50,578 nucleotides of DNA from JALZAA01 sp035316025 (lineage in GTDB: Bacteria; Actinomycetota; Acidimicrobiia; IMCC26256; JACDBD01), in contig DATFXL010000127.1 of NCBI GenBank assembly GCA_035316025.1, positions 1 to 50,578 on the forward strand, given 5' to 3'. The notes below the pieces were generated by a model. It saw nothing but the letters and a program-made list of their open reading frames with translations. It was not told where the DNA came from and searched no databases. Every line of letters starts with the position of its first letter. Within the stretch, counting starts at the first letter, position 1. This document shows positions 16,390 through 25,003 of the stretch, piece by piece. The position numbers and the translations under genes are program-made.

Positions 16390-17177
16390 GCATCCTCGAG
16401 CGGCCCGAAGGCCGCGTACTTCCTCGACTGCCCAGCGGCCGCCGGCTGCGCGACGGCCACTACATCTACTGGTGGCTCGAGATCGTCGCGATCATCGCGT
16501 TCTACCTCGTCTATTCGGCGATCAGGAACGCGAACGAGGGCGGGACGGCCGAGGCGTACACGCACGCCAAAGAGCTCATCCGCATCCAGGAGTTCCTGGG
16601 CATCAACCACGAGCAGACGATCCAGCAGTGGGCGCTGCACTTCAAGCCGCTCATCATCGCCTGCAACTACTTCTATGGGTCGCTCCACTTCGTCGTGACG
16701 GCGGGGGTCGGGATCTACCTCTTCCGCAAGTGGAGCGACGACTGGCCGCTGTGGCGCAACACGCTCGCGTTCACCACGGGGCTCGCGCTGGTGGGATTCA
16801 TCCTCTGGCCGCTCATGCCGCCGCGTCTGCTCCCGGACAGTTACGGGTTCGTGGACACGCTCGCGAAGTACCCGACGTTCTGGTCGTTCAACTCGGGTGC
16901 GGTGAGCAAGATCTCCAACCAGTTCGCGGCGATGCCCAGCGTGCATTGTGCGTGGGCGCTGTGGTGCACGGTCGTGATGGTGCCCCGTGTCCGGCGCACG
17001 TGGGCGAAGGTGGTGTTCCTCTTCTATCCGTTCGGAACCGTCATGGTGATCGTGCTCACCGGAAACCACTATGTTCTCGACGCGGTCGGCGGCTTCGCCA
17101 CGCTTGGCATCGGCTACCTCATTGCCCGCGCCGTCACCCGCGCCGGCCAGGGCAAGCCGGTACCAGCCACCGCGTAG
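16386..17177 (+). CDS. PAP2-superfamily membrane protein (inositol-phosphorylceramide-synthase-like)
   Basis: A 263-residue membrane protein with the bacterial AUR1-like PAP2 arrangement: the pattern FAAMPSVHCAWA (phosphatase motif C2 with catalytic His) and GNHYVLDAVGG (motif C3 with His and Asp). About six transmembrane segments are visible. PAP2 proteins of this type hydrolyse or transfer lipid-linked phosphates. The GTG start overlaps the flippase-like gene by 4 nt, so the two are translationally coupled. Lipid substrate is unknown. Confidence 0.87.
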   Translation: MSILERPEGRVLPRLPSGRRLRDGHYIYWWLEIVAIIAFYLVYSAIRNANEGGTAEAYTHAKELIRIQEFLGINHEQTIQQWALHFKPLIIACNYFYGSLHFVVTAGVGIYLFRKWSDDWPLWRNTLAFTTGLALVGFILWPLMPPRLLPDSYGFVDTLAKYPTFWSFNSGAVSKISNQFAAMPSVHCAWALWCTVVMVPRVRRTWAKVVFLFYPFGTVMVIVLTGNHYVLDAVGGFATLGIGYLIARAVTRAGQGKPVPATA

Positions 17178-17188
17178 AAGAGGAAGGC

Positions 17189-17953
17189 ATGGATCTGGAC
17201 CACGTAGCCCTCGCGACGCGCGATGTGCGCGACGCGCTCGTTGTCCTCGTCGGCGAGCTGGGCGGGATCGTCCTCTTCGGCGGGGAGAGCGTGGGCTTCC
17301 GGCCCATGCAGCTCCGCCTGGGCGACGCTGACGCCGGGATGAACATCGAGCTCCTCGAGCCGTGGGTCCCGGAGCGCAACGACTTCCTCGAGCGCTTCGT
17401 CGCCCGGCACGGCCCCGGCCCGCACCATCTGACGTACAAAGTCGACGACCTCGCCACGACCCTCGATCGCGTCCGCACTGCCGGGTACCAGCCGGTCAAC
17501 GTCGATCTGTCGGATCCCGATTGGAAGGAGGCGTTCCTCCATCCCCGTGAGGCCCACGGGACGGTCGTGCAGCTCGCCGAGGCCCGCGGCGACTGGGGCA
17601 CGCTGGCCCAGCAGATCGAGCAGGTGCGGCGCGAAGGCGCCCACGGTCACCCCCGGTGGTGGCCCGACCCGCCCCCGCCCGGCGATCGCGCTGCCGTCCT
17701 CCGCCGTGTCGTGATCGCCACGCCCTCACTGACCGCCACCCTCGGATTCTTCGCCGGGCTCCTCCAGGGCGACGAGGCGGCGGGGGGCGAGGGCTGGGTC
17801 GAGCTGGCGTGGCCCGGCGGGGGCCGGGTGAAGCTCGAGGACCGCCCGGGCCGCCCGCCCCGCGTCGACCGGCTCGAAGCCGACGTCGAAGGCGACGGCC
17901 CGCTGGGCGAACGGACGGTGGCCGGGACCCGCCTGCTCCTCGAGCCGCGCTAG
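17189..17953 (+). CDS. VOC-family (glyoxalase/epimerase-like) protein
   Basis: A 254-residue protein with two vicinal-oxygen-chelate half domains. The first begins DLDHVALATRDV and contains PHHLTYKVDDLATTLDRV, similar to methylmalonyl-CoA epimerase and glyoxalase metal-site strands. The second begins RRVVIATPSLTATLGFF and is more divergent. The metal ligands seem only partly preserved in the C-terminal half, so the reaction cannot be named. The ATG follows AGAGGAAGGC, an adequate ribosome-binding site 11 nt after the PAP2 stop. Its last 4 nt overlap the convergent LapA-like gene. Confidence 0.75.
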   Translation: MDLDHVALATRDVRDALVVLVGELGGIVLFGGESVGFRPMQLRLGDADAGMNIELLEPWVPERNDFLERFVARHGPGPHHLTYKVDDLATTLDRVRTAGYQPVNVDLSDPDWKEAFLHPREAHGTVVQLAEARGDWGTLAQQIEQVRREGAHGHPRWWPDPPPPGDRAAVLRRVVIATPSLTATLGFFAGLLQGDEAAGGEGWVELAWPGGGRVKLEDRPGRPPRVDRLEADVEGDGPLGERTVAGTRLLLEPR

Positions 17954-18213
17954 TCGCGCCGCTCGCTGCGGCGTCGGCTCCGCCGTCGCCGTCCGACGAG
18001 GTACGCGGCCAGGCCGCCGAGCAGCGCCGAGACGATGATCAGGTAGATCACGCGCGCGTCCCAGTGGAGGAAGAGGAACGATACGCGCACGTGGTTCGTG
18101 TTCTGGAACGCGAAGACCAGGATCACGGCCGCGATCACCAGTGCTACGACGAGTCGTGTTCGGTTCTCTCTCCCCGCCTGCGGTTGCGACCTACGCCGCG
18201 GCTCGTCGACCAT
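17950..18213 (-). CDS. LapA-domain small membrane protein
   Basis: An 87-residue protein with two transmembrane segments (about 21-42 and 55-76) separated by NTNHVRVSFLFLHWDARV, the signature of the LapA/DUF1049 family. A positively charged N-terminus and an Arg-rich C-terminal tail flank them. The family includes an E. coli lipopolysaccharide-assembly protein; in actinobacteria its role is unknown. It overlaps the VOC gene stop by 4 nt in convergent orientation. Confidence 0.85.
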   Translation of the reverse strand: MVDEPRRRSQPQAGRENRTRLVVALVIAAVILVFAFQNTNHVRVSFLFLHWDARVIYLIIVSALLGGLAAYLVGRRRRSRRRSERRD

Positions 18214-18240
18214 GTCGCTCCCCCTTCACCCGGGGCGACG

Positions 18241-19167
18241 TTATCTCGCCGCTCCCGCCGCAATCGCGGAGGCCGACTTCTCGCTTCGATGGCGCGCGAT
18301 CAACCGCCGGACGCCGTCACGCACGGCGCGGTCGGCGAGGGACAGGTACGCCTCGCGCGCGGTGATCAAGCCCAATCGCCGGGGTGGGACGTCGCGCAGC
18401 GCGACGCGCCGCACTCGCGTGAGCTCGGGCGGGATCGCCGTCTCGGGCAGGACGGATGCGCCCCCGCCGGCGGCGACCATGTCGCCGATCAACCGGATGC
18501 CCTCGACCTCGACCGGCACGGCAATGTTGAGCCCGCTCGCGGCGGCGGCGTCGTCGACTTCGCGTCGGAGCGGGTTCCCGACGGGCGGAAGGATCATCGG
18601 CAGCTCGGCGAGACGCGCGAGCGACACCGGCTCGGGCCCGAAGCCGGTCGCCTCGGCGGGGACGAGCCCGACGAGCGTCTCGTCGAGCAGGTGCTCGACC
18701 TCGAGGCGGGGCGACGTCATCGGCTCCGTGATGACCGCTTGTCCCAGCTCCCCGGCCAGGACCTCTGATGCCAGGCGCTCCGACGCTCCCTCGTTGATGC
18801 GGAGGTGGATGCCGGGCGCTTCGGCCCGAAGATCGGCCACGAGCACCGGGATCATCCAGCGGCTCGCCGTCCCGACGATGCCGAGGCTGGCGTGCCCGGA
18901 GCGCAGCTCCTGGAGCATCGACAGGTCCGCCTGCATCGCCTCGAGCTCACGCCGGATCCGCCGGGCCCGCTCGAGAACGGCGTCGCCGCACTCCGTCGGC
19001 GTCGCACCGCGCCGCCCCCGGACGAGCAATCCGGCGCCGAGCTCCTCCTCGAGCTGTCGGACCTGCTCCGAGACGTTCGACTGCACCGTCGACAGCGCGT
19101 CGGCGGCGGCAGTGAACGAGCCGTGGTCGGCGATGGCGAGCAGCGTGTCGAGGTGTCGGAGCTCCAC
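18241..19167 (-). CDS. LysR-family transcriptional regulator
   Basis: A 308-residue LysR protein. The N-terminal winged helix-turn-helix spans about residues 1-60 (ELRHLDTLLAIADHGSFTAAA, then VSEQVRQLEEELG). The rest is a substrate-binding-type effector domain with GIVGTASRWMIPVL. I chose the GTG at 19167 over the TTG one codon earlier because it gives the usual ME-LRHL start and sits 7 nt after AAGGGG. Inverted repeats lie upstream at 19196-19222. The target gene is unclear; the divergent neighbour is whiB. Confidence 0.9.
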   Translation of the reverse strand: MELRHLDTLLAIADHGSFTAAADALSTVQSNVSEQVRQLEEELGAGLLVRGRRGATPTECGDAVLERARRIRRELEAMQADLSMLQELRSGHASLGIVGTASRWMIPVLVADLRAEAPGIHLRINEGASERLASEVLAGELGQAVITEPMTSPRLEVEHLLDETLVGLVPAEATGFGPEPVSLARLAELPMILPPVGNPLRREVDDAAAASGLNIAVPVEVEGIRLIGDMVAAGGGASVLPETAIPPELTRVRRVALRDVPPRRLGLITAREAYLSLADRAVRDGVRRLIARHRSEKSASAIAAGAAR

Positions 19168-19195
19168 CAACCGTCCCCTTTGTGCTGATATCGCC

Positions 19196-19222
19196 CATCA
19201 GGAGCTCTGATGGATGCCATCA
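19196..19222. promoter_or_regulatory. Candidate LysR-type operator upstream of the lysR gene
   Basis: TGATGG-ATG-CCATCA (19208-19222) is a perfect 15-bp dyad that fits the T-N11-A pattern of LysR sites. A further CATCA half-site lies at 19196-19200, so three related half-sites sit 29-55 bp from the lysR start. Autoregulation is inferred. Confidence 0.4.
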
Positions 19223-19347
19223 ATCCTAACTGTTGGACAGATTCGAGGCCAGCGGTCAGGATGGTGAAGGACGACTCGGGGGGTCGGTAGCCCCCCACCG
19301 GCTCCCCGGAGTCTCCTTTCCGAGAAGGGCCACAGCGGAGGTCGGCC

Positions 19348-19698
19348 TTGGCGGCCGTGGAGACGATCTCCAACTTGATCTTCAGTGGACCCCTGGCATG
19401 GGCGTCGGACGCCGCGTGCCAGGGTCGAACGGAGTTGTTCTTTGCCCCGGCCGGAGAGCGGCCGGAGGCACGCGTCGTGCGCGAAGGCCAGGCCCGGTCC
19501 GTGTGCTCGGCGTGTCCGGTGCTTCAGGATTGTCGCGACTGGGCACGCGAGAACCGCGAGTACGGGTTCTGGGGCGGCGAGTCTGAAGAGGAGCGGGCGG
19601 CCGCCGGCTTCCGTGTCGACATGCCCGTCGGTCGCGTGGCGCGCTACCCGAAAGGGAGAGGCCGGCCCGTGCGGCCCCGCGCCCCCCGCGTCGCCTGA
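19348..19698 (+). CDS. WhiB-family iron-sulfur transcription factor
   Basis: A 116-residue Wbl protein with the four cluster-binding cysteines C24, C53, C56 and C62 (C-x28-C-x2-C-x5-C), then the turn motif GFWGGESEEER and a basic tail RYPKGRGRPVRPR for DNA contact. Wbl proteins bind a [4Fe-4S] cluster and usually act through the primary sigma factor. I chose the TTG at 19348 because GGAGG lies 6 nt upstream; the GTG nine bases later would be too far from it. The gene stands alone; which Wbl subclass it belongs to is not resolved. Confidence 0.93.
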   Translation: MAAVETISNLIFSGPLAWASDAACQGRTELFFAPAGERPEARVVREGQARSVCSACPVLQDCRDWARENREYGFWGGESEEERAAAGFRVDMPVGRVARYPKGRGRPVRPRAPRVA

Positions 19699-19749
19699 CG
19701 CAATCCGATGCGTTTCTGACCGTCGCCCGGCGACGGTGAGGAACGCACG

Positions 19750-19755
19750 TAGGCT
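19750..19755 (+). promoter_or_regulatory. -10 box of leaderless phosphotransferase gene
   Basis: TAGGCT with 6 nt to the GTG at 19762. Confidence 0.6.
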
Positions 19756-19761
19756 GCCCCC

Positions 19762-20814
19762 GTGACCACGGGGGGTCCGGAAGGCGTCGACCTCGAAGCG
19801 TTGCGCGGGTTCTTCGCCGAGCACGTCGCCGGCGCCGACCGACGTCCGCTGTCGGCGGAGTTGATCGCCGGGGGTCGCTCCAACCTCACGTACGGCATCA
19901 CCGACGGCGAGCACGAATGGGTGCTGCGCCGCCCGCCTCTCGGTCACGTGCTTCCGACCGCGCACGACATGGCGCGCGAGTACAAGGTCCTGACCGCGCT
20001 CGCCGACACCGACGTCCCCGTCCCGCGGACGTTCGCGTTGTGCGAGGACTCCGACGTGAACGGCGCGCCTTTCTACGTGATGGAGCGGGTGCACGGGCGC
20101 ATCCTCCGTGACGGTGGGGACCTCGCCGCCCTCAGCTCCGATGAAGCCGCCGCGTGCTCACGTGAGCTCGTCGAGGTGCTTGCTCGCATCCACGGCGTCG
20201 ACTACGAGGCCGTCGGCCTGGGCGATTTCGGTCATCCCGACGGGTTCATGGAACGGCAGCTGCGCCGGTGGAACCAGCAGTGGGAGCGGTCCAAGGCCGA
20301 CGACCTGGCCGAGATCGACGACCTGGCGCGGCGACTGCGGAACGCGCTGCCCGAGTCGGGACTGCCCACGATCGTGCACGGCGACTATCGGCTCGACAAC
20401 ACCATGCTCGCGAACGACGACGCCGGCCGGATCGCCGCCGTGCTCGACTGGGAGATGTCGACCCTCGGCGACCCGCTCGCCGACGTCGGGCTGTTCCTCC
20501 TCTACTGGGGTCAGTCCGAAGCGCAGGTCATCGCCACCGGCCAGGCGATCGACGAGCAGGCGGGGTTCGCGAGCCGCGACGAGGTCGTCGAGCTGTACGC
20601 CAAGGAGACGGGACGCGACGTCGACGACCTCGACTTCTACGTGGTGTTCGCGTTCTACAAGCTCGCCATCATCGTCGAGGGGATCGCGGCCCGGTACCGC
20701 ATGGGCAAGACGCTCGGCGAGGGCTTCGAGCACATGGGCGAGATGGTCAAGAGCCTCGTGCACGAGGCCCTCGACCAGGCCAACCGCTCGTCGATCCCGG
20801 CCCTGCGCGGCTGA
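19762..20814 (+). CDS. APH-family phosphotransferase (ACAD10-kinase-like)
   Basis: A 350-residue aminoglycoside-phosphotransferase-fold protein. It has a glycine-rich ATP loop IAGGRSNLTYGI near residue 36, the catalytic loop VHGDYRLDNTML and the metal motif LDWEMSTLGDPLADVG. This variant is typical of the ACAD10/11-like kinase domain of bacteria, which phosphorylates hydroxy groups of lipid-derived acyl-CoA rather than antibiotics. It follows the WhiB gene but has its own leaderless promoter. No resistance function is implied. Confidence 0.87.
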   Translation: MTTGGPEGVDLEALRGFFAEHVAGADRRPLSAELIAGGRSNLTYGITDGEHEWVLRRPPLGHVLPTAHDMAREYKVLTALADTDVPVPRTFALCEDSDVNGAPFYVMERVHGRILRDGGDLAALSSDEAAACSRELVEVLARIHGVDYEAVGLGDFGHPDGFMERQLRRWNQQWERSKADDLAEIDDLARRLRNALPESGLPTIVHGDYRLDNTMLANDDAGRIAAVLDWEMSTLGDPLADVGLFLLYWGQSEAQVIATGQAIDEQAGFASRDEVVELYAKETGRDVDDLDFYVVFAFYKLAIIVEGIAARYRMGKTLGEGFEHMGEMVKSLVHEALDQANRSSIPALRG

Positions 20815-20835
20815 TGGCGCGCGCCGCCACGCGCG

Positions 20836-21624
20836 TCAGACGTGGCGGCTGATGTAGCCCCGGGCGCGGAAGACGGCCAACATCCGCACCACGAACCACA
20901 CCGAGGCGATGGCGAGCACGAGCGCGCCGGCGGCCGCGATGCCGAGCTCACCCCACGGCAGCGGGTCGCCGTCGAGGACGGCGCGGGCGGCGGCGAAGAT
21001 GTGCGTGAGCGGCAATACCCGGCCGATCGGCTGCAGGATGCCGGGGAGCGCGCTGACCGGATAGAAGATGCCCGACAGCGGCATGAGCATGGCGAGCAGC
21101 CCCCACGCCAGGATCTCGGCACCCTGACCGACGCGCAGGATGAGCCCGATCACGATCATGCCGACGGACCAGCCGACGACGAGCAGCAGGGCCACGATCG
21201 GGACCAGCGCCAATCCGACGTCGGTGATGTTGAACGCGAACAGCCCGAGCGCGACCAGCGCGACCACCGTGACGCCCATCGCCAGCTTGGCCAGCCCGAA
21301 AAGCACGACGCCGGCCGCGTACTCGCCCTCGCGGAGCGGCGTGACGAGCAGGTTCAGCAGGTTGCGCGACCACGTCTCCTCCATGAAGCCGGTGGCCAAG
21401 CTGATCTCGGCCTGGAACACGACGTGGAAGAGCAGGATCCCGGCCAGCAGGAAGCCCACGCCTTTGGTTCCGGCGCCCGACTGGCGCGCGAAGTACACGC
21501 CGATGGCGCCGAACAGCAGCGCGTCGACCACGGGCCAGACGACGACGTCGAACCAGCGCTGCGGGGAGCGTTGCAGCACGTAGGCGTGACGGCGCGCCAC
21601 GGCACGGATCCGGAGCCAGCTCAC
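20836..21624 (-). CDS. ABC-2-type transporter permease
   Basis: A 262-residue permease with about six transmembrane helices, FMEETWSRNLLNLLVTPL and LSGIFYPVSALP as in daunorubicin/ABC-2 exporters. It pairs with the ATPase gene immediately upstream: its start overlaps that stop by 4 nt. Together they form a two-component efflux or lipid/polysaccharide exporter; substrate is not evident. Confidence 0.9.
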   Translation of the reverse strand: MSWLRIRAVARRHAYVLQRSPQRWFDVVVWPVVDALLFGAIGVYFARQSGAGTKGVGFLLAGILLFHVVFQAEISLATGFMEETWSRNLLNLLVTPLREGEYAAGVVLFGLAKLAMGVTVVALVALGLFAFNITDVGLALVPIVALLLVVGWSVGMIVIGLILRVGQGAEILAWGLLAMLMPLSGIFYPVSALPGILQPIGRVLPLTHIFAAARAVLDGDPLPWGELGIAAAGALVLAIASVWFVVRMLAVFRARGYISRHV

Positions 21625-22394
21625 GCGCCCCTCCTCCGTTGCTCGGGTGCGGGAGCCTCACGCTCCTCGGCCAGGTGCAGGAACACGCCCTCGAGGTCGG
21701 CCCGGCCGAAGCGGGCTGCGACCTCGCCCGGGCGACCGTCGGCGACGATCCGCCCCTGCGAGATGAACACCACCCGGTCGCAGAGTCGCTCGACCTCGAC
21801 CATGTTGTGGCTCGTCACGAGCAACGCCGTGCCCTCCTCGGCGCAGAGCCGGTTGAGCCCGGTGCGCACCTTCAGCGCGACGTCAGGATCAAGCGACGCC
21901 GTGGGCTCGTCGAGGATGAGGAGCGCCGGGTCGTGCAGGGCTGCCTTCACGATCCCGACGAGCGTTCGCTGGCCGGATGACAGCTCGTTCCCCATTGCCT
22001 CGGCGAGGTGCACGATCCCGAACCGCTCCAGTCCGGCGTCGACCTGCGGCGTCGGATCGTGCAGCCCGTAGAGCTGGCCGAACAGGCGCAGGAACTCGCG
22101 CACCCGCAACCGCTCCGGGAGCGGCAGATACCCGGCCGCAAAGCCGACGTGGGCGGCGGCGGCGCTGCGCTGGCGAGGCAGGCGGTGGCCGGCGATCTCC
22201 ACCCAGCCCATGTCCGGCGTCACGACGCCGAGGACCATGAGCAGCGTCGTGGTCTTGCCGGCACCGTTGGGCCCGAGGAGCGCGACGCGCTCACCGGCGC
22301 CGACCGTCAGGTCGATGCCGTCGACGGCACGGATGCGCTTGTACTGCTTGACGAGCCCGCGAGCGCGCAGGACGTCGCCGTCGAGCGTGGGCAT
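21621..22394 (-). CDS. ABC transporter ATP-binding protein
   Basis: A 257-residue ATPase with Walker A GPNGAGKT near residue 41, signature LSSGQR near residue 139 and Walker B LLILDEPTASLDP near residue 159, followed by the switch His in VTSHNM. The C-terminal extension is short and charged. It is translated together with the ABC-2 permease (4-nt overlap). This is the exporter-type arrangement. Confidence 0.95.
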   Translation of the reverse strand: MPTLDGDVLRARGLVKQYKRIRAVDGIDLTVGAGERVALLGPNGAGKTTTLLMVLGVVTPDMGWVEIAGHRLPRQRSAAAAHVGFAAGYLPLPERLRVREFLRLFGQLYGLHDPTPQVDAGLERFGIVHLAEAMGNELSSGQRTLVGIVKAALHDPALLILDEPTASLDPDVALKVRTGLNRLCAEEGTALLVTSHNMVEVERLCDRVVFISQGRIVADGRPGEVAARFGRADLEGVFLHLAEEREAPAPEQRRRGA

Positions 22395-22437
22395 GACGAG
22401 AGCATGACAGACCTCCGACCAGCCGGTGCCGGGGATT

Positions 22438-22443
22438 TAGGAT
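22438..22443 (+). promoter_or_regulatory. -10 box of leaderless FAH-family gene
   Basis: TAGGAT with 8 nt to the GTG at 22452. Confidence 0.45.
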
Positions 22444-22451
22444 CCGTGCCC

Positions 22452-23180
22452 GTGCGTTGGGTGTGGAACGAGGGCGAGCGCCAGATCGTCGGTACCGAAG
22501 ACGCCGACGCGTTGGCGCACAACCTGAACCTCGATCCGCCCGTCGACGGCCTTCGCATGGTGTGGGCGATCGGGCTGAACTACCGCGACCACGCGGCCGA
22601 GACGGGCGCGCCGCTGCCCACCGAGCCCGTCGTCTTCGTGAAGTCGACCGGGTCGGTCGTCGGCCACGGCGCCGACATCCTGATCCCACCCCATGTCACG
22701 CAGCCCGACTACGAGGGCGAGCTCGCCGTCGTCATCGGGCAGCGTGCGCGGGACGTGCCGGCGGACGAGGCGCTCGACGTCCTGGAAGGCGTCACCTGTG
22801 CCCACGACGTCAGCTCCCGGGACCACCAGTTCACGACCAGCCAGTGGGCGTGGTCGAAGTCGTTCGACACGTTCTGCCCGCTGGGCCCGGTGCTCGTGAC
22901 CCCCGACGAGCTCGATCTCTGCCACCTCGCCATCGAGACGCGAGTCGACGGCGAGCTCCTCCAGCGCTCGAACACGGACCAGCTCGTGTTCTCGGTGCCG
23001 GAGCTGATCGAGCACCTGTCGCGCGGGCTCACCCTCGAGCCGGGGGACGTGATCCTCACGGGCACGCCCGGCGGCGTCGGGATGGCGCGCAACCCCCCAC
23101 GCTGGCTCGAGGACGGCGACGTCGTGGAGATCACGATCGAGGGGATCGGTACGCTGCGGAACCGGGTCATCCGGCGCTAG
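22452..23180 (+). CDS. Fumarylacetoacetate-hydrolase-family protein
   Basis: A 242-residue FAH-family enzyme. It contains AIGLNYRDHAAETG, FVKSTGSVVGHG, the metal-ligand segment DYEGELAVVIG (Glu), and LEPGDVILTGTPGGVGMARNPPRWLEDGDVV near the end. The family covers acylpyruvate hydrolases, oxaloacetate decarboxylases and hydratase/decarboxylases; the exact substrate is not fixed by sequence. I chose GTG 22452 because it gives the family start MRWVW and a correctly spaced -10 upstream; GTG 22446 and ATG 22404 are in frame alternatives. Confidence 0.9.
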   Translation: MRWVWNEGERQIVGTEDADALAHNLNLDPPVDGLRMVWAIGLNYRDHAAETGAPLPTEPVVFVKSTGSVVGHGADILIPPHVTQPDYEGELAVVIGQRARDVPADEALDVLEGVTCAHDVSSRDHQFTTSQWAWSKSFDTFCPLGPVLVTPDELDLCHLAIETRVDGELLQRSNTDQLVFSVPELIEHLSRGLTLEPGDVILTGTPGGVGMARNPPRWLEDGDVVEITIEGIGTLRNRVIRR

Positions 23181-23221
23181 CGCGTCGACGAACCGACCCG
23201 GACCGAGACCGAGGGGGAACG

Positions 23222-24076
23222 GTGGGCTCCGACCTGCACGAGAACGCGCGCCGGCTGCGCAACCTCGTCGAGCCGCTGGCGGCTGGCGTGTACTTCGCGC
23301 CCGAGGCCCAGCAGCGCTACGAGGCCCTGGGCCTCAACTACTTCGAGGGGTACTTCTGCAGCCGGGGCGCGTGCCTCGGGAACGCGCCGTGGAGTGTGAT
23401 CTGCGCGGCGTTCGGCGCCTTCAAGCCCGCCGTCGTGGAACAGGCCGTGACGGGAGGATGGTCGAAAACGGACGCCGAGGCGTTGCTGGAGGCGCGCCGG
23501 GACGGCGCCACCGAGCAGCTGAACCGCCTCCTCGGCGAGCCGGGGCCCGAGGTGATGCAGGCGACCGACATCCTGTTCTCGCTTACCGAGGGCGTGGACC
23601 CGTCCGGGCGCATGCTCTATTCGGGCCTCTCCGTGCTCCCGGTGCCGGACACGCCGATGGGTCGGCTCTGGCGCGCCGCCGACCTCGTCCGCGAGCACCG
23701 GGGCGACGGGCACATCGCGGCGTGGGTGTCGCGCACCGACTCGTGTGAGATCACCCTCCTCACGGAGCTGACGTGGGGCCTTCAGCCCGGCGCGTACGTC
23801 TTCACCCGCGGTTGGGACCAGGACGACGTCGACGCCGCCCGGGCCCGATTGCAGGAGCGGGGTCTGCTTGACGGTGAGGGACAGCTCACGGAGTCCGGCC
23901 GGGCGTTCCGGGCCGAGATCGAGCACAGCACCGACCTCGCCGAGCGGGAGATCCTCGACCGCCTCGGCGATCGTGCCGGCGAGCTCTTCTCTCTGATCCG
24001 CCCGCTGGCCAAGACGATCGTCGAGAACGGCGGCTATCCAGTGGACTTCAGCCAGCTGCGAGGCACCCGCGGATAG
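23222..24076 (+). CDS. SCO6745-family protein, function unknown
   Basis: A 284-residue protein that resembles the actinobacterial SCO6745 family. Recognisable stretches are ARRLRNLVEPLAAGVYF, YFEGYFCSRGACLG, APWSVICAAFGAFKP and the C-terminal LFSLIRPLAKTIVENGGYP. It appears helical, has no transmembrane segment, and carries a winged-helix-like part near its C-terminal third. Biochemical function is unknown. The GTG start has GAGGGGGAAC upstream. It follows the FAH gene by 41 nt. Confidence 0.7.
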   Translation: MGSDLHENARRLRNLVEPLAAGVYFAPEAQQRYEALGLNYFEGYFCSRGACLGNAPWSVICAAFGAFKPAVVEQAVTGGWSKTDAEALLEARRDGATEQLNRLLGEPGPEVMQATDILFSLTEGVDPSGRMLYSGLSVLPVPDTPMGRLWRAADLVREHRGDGHIAAWVSRTDSCEITLLTELTWGLQPGAYVFTRGWDQDDVDAARARLQERGLLDGEGQLTESGRAFRAEIEHSTDLAEREILDRLGDRAGELFSLIRPLAKTIVENGGYPVDFSQLRGTRG

Positions 24077-24095
24077 CGCCGCCGCATCGGGACCG

Positions 24096-24101
24096 TAGGC
24101 T
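24096..24101 (+). promoter_or_regulatory. -10 box of leaderless PAC2 gene
   Basis: TAGGCT with 7 nt to the ATG at 24109. Confidence 0.55.
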
Positions 24102-24108
24102 CGAGCCG

Positions 24109-24960
24109 ATGAGCGCGCTGGTATGGGACGAGCGGCCGGCACTTCGCCGCCCGGTAATGGTGGCCGGCTTCGAGGGATGGAACGACGCCGCGAGCGCCGC
24201 GTCGGAGGCGGCCGGGTGGCTCACGCGGCGCTTCGGCGCGGCGAAGTTCGCGTCGATGGACCCGGAAGAGCACTTCGACTTCCAGTCCGCCCGCCCGACC
24301 GTCGAGCTCGTCGACGGCGTGACGCGCGATCTCACGTGGCCGTCGACCGAGTTCTTCGCGGTGCCCGTCGACCGACGCGACCTCGTGGTGCTGCGCGGCA
24401 TCGAGCCCAACCTGCGATGGCCTTCGTTTTGCCGCGACGTCCTCGGCGTGGCCGCCGACACCGGCTGCGAGATGGTCGTGACGCTCGGCGCGCTGCTCGC
24501 CGACGTCCCGCACACCCGTCCCGTCCGGGTCACGGGCGCGACCAGCGATCCCGAGCTCATGAGCCGCCTGCACCTGCAGCGGTCGCGCTACGAAGGCCCC
24601 ACCGGCATCGTCGGTGTACTGCACGACACGGCGGGCGCCTCCGGCGTTCCGTCGGCGTCATTGTGGGCGCCGGTCCCCCACTACGTTTCGACGCCGCCCA
24701 ATCCCGCGGCAACGCGCGCGTTGCTCGACCGGTTGGGCGACCTCTTGGGCGCTCCGTTCGAGCTGGGCGAGCTCGACGCCGCGTCGCAGGCATGGCGCAC
24801 CCGGGTCGACGAGGTCGTGGAACAGGACGACGACGTGCGCTCGTACGTCGGGCAGCTCGAGGAGCGGTACGACTCCGAAGCCGAGACCGACATCCCGTCC
24901 GGCGAGACGCTCGCCGCCGAGGTGGAGCAGTTCCTGCGCGACCGGCGCGACGACCGCTAG
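24109..24960 (+). CDS. PAC2-family protein
   Basis: A 283-residue PAC2 (proteasome assembly chaperone 2-like) protein, a family widespread in proteasome-bearing actinobacteria. The N-terminal VMVAGFEGWNDAASAASEAAGWL and the central GALLADVPHTRPVRVTG are diagnostic. In the C-terminal part VDEVVEQDDDVRSYVGQLEERYD is a charged helix. Role in bacteria is unproven; no proteasome gene is in the window. The start is set by TAGGCT seven bases upstream. Confidence 0.88.
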   Translation: MSALVWDERPALRRPVMVAGFEGWNDAASAASEAAGWLTRRFGAAKFASMDPEEHFDFQSARPTVELVDGVTRDLTWPSTEFFAVPVDRRDLVVLRGIEPNLRWPSFCRDVLGVAADTGCEMVVTLGALLADVPHTRPVRVTGATSDPELMSRLHLQRSRYEGPTGIVGVLHDTAGASGVPSASLWAPVPHYVSTPPNPAATRALLDRLGDLLGAPFELGELDAASQAWRTRVDEVVEQDDDVRSYVGQLEERYDSEAETDIPSGETLAAEVEQFLRDRRDDR

Positions 24961-24961
24961 G

Positions 24962-25000
24962 TGCGTGCCCGAAGCCCGCTCCGCGAGGTCGGTGCACGCA
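24962..25000. terminator. Weak hairpin between convergent genes
   Basis: TGCGTGC (24962-24968) pairs with GCACGCA (24994-25000) across a 25-nt loop between the ends of the PAC2 and M20 genes. No T-run follows; assignment as a terminator is tentative. Confidence 0.25.
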
Positions 25001-25003
25001 TCA

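Noticed and set aside
19762..20814. Aminoglycoside-resistance kinase
   Set aside because: The sequence matches the ACAD10/11-like branch of the APH fold, not known resistance enzymes.
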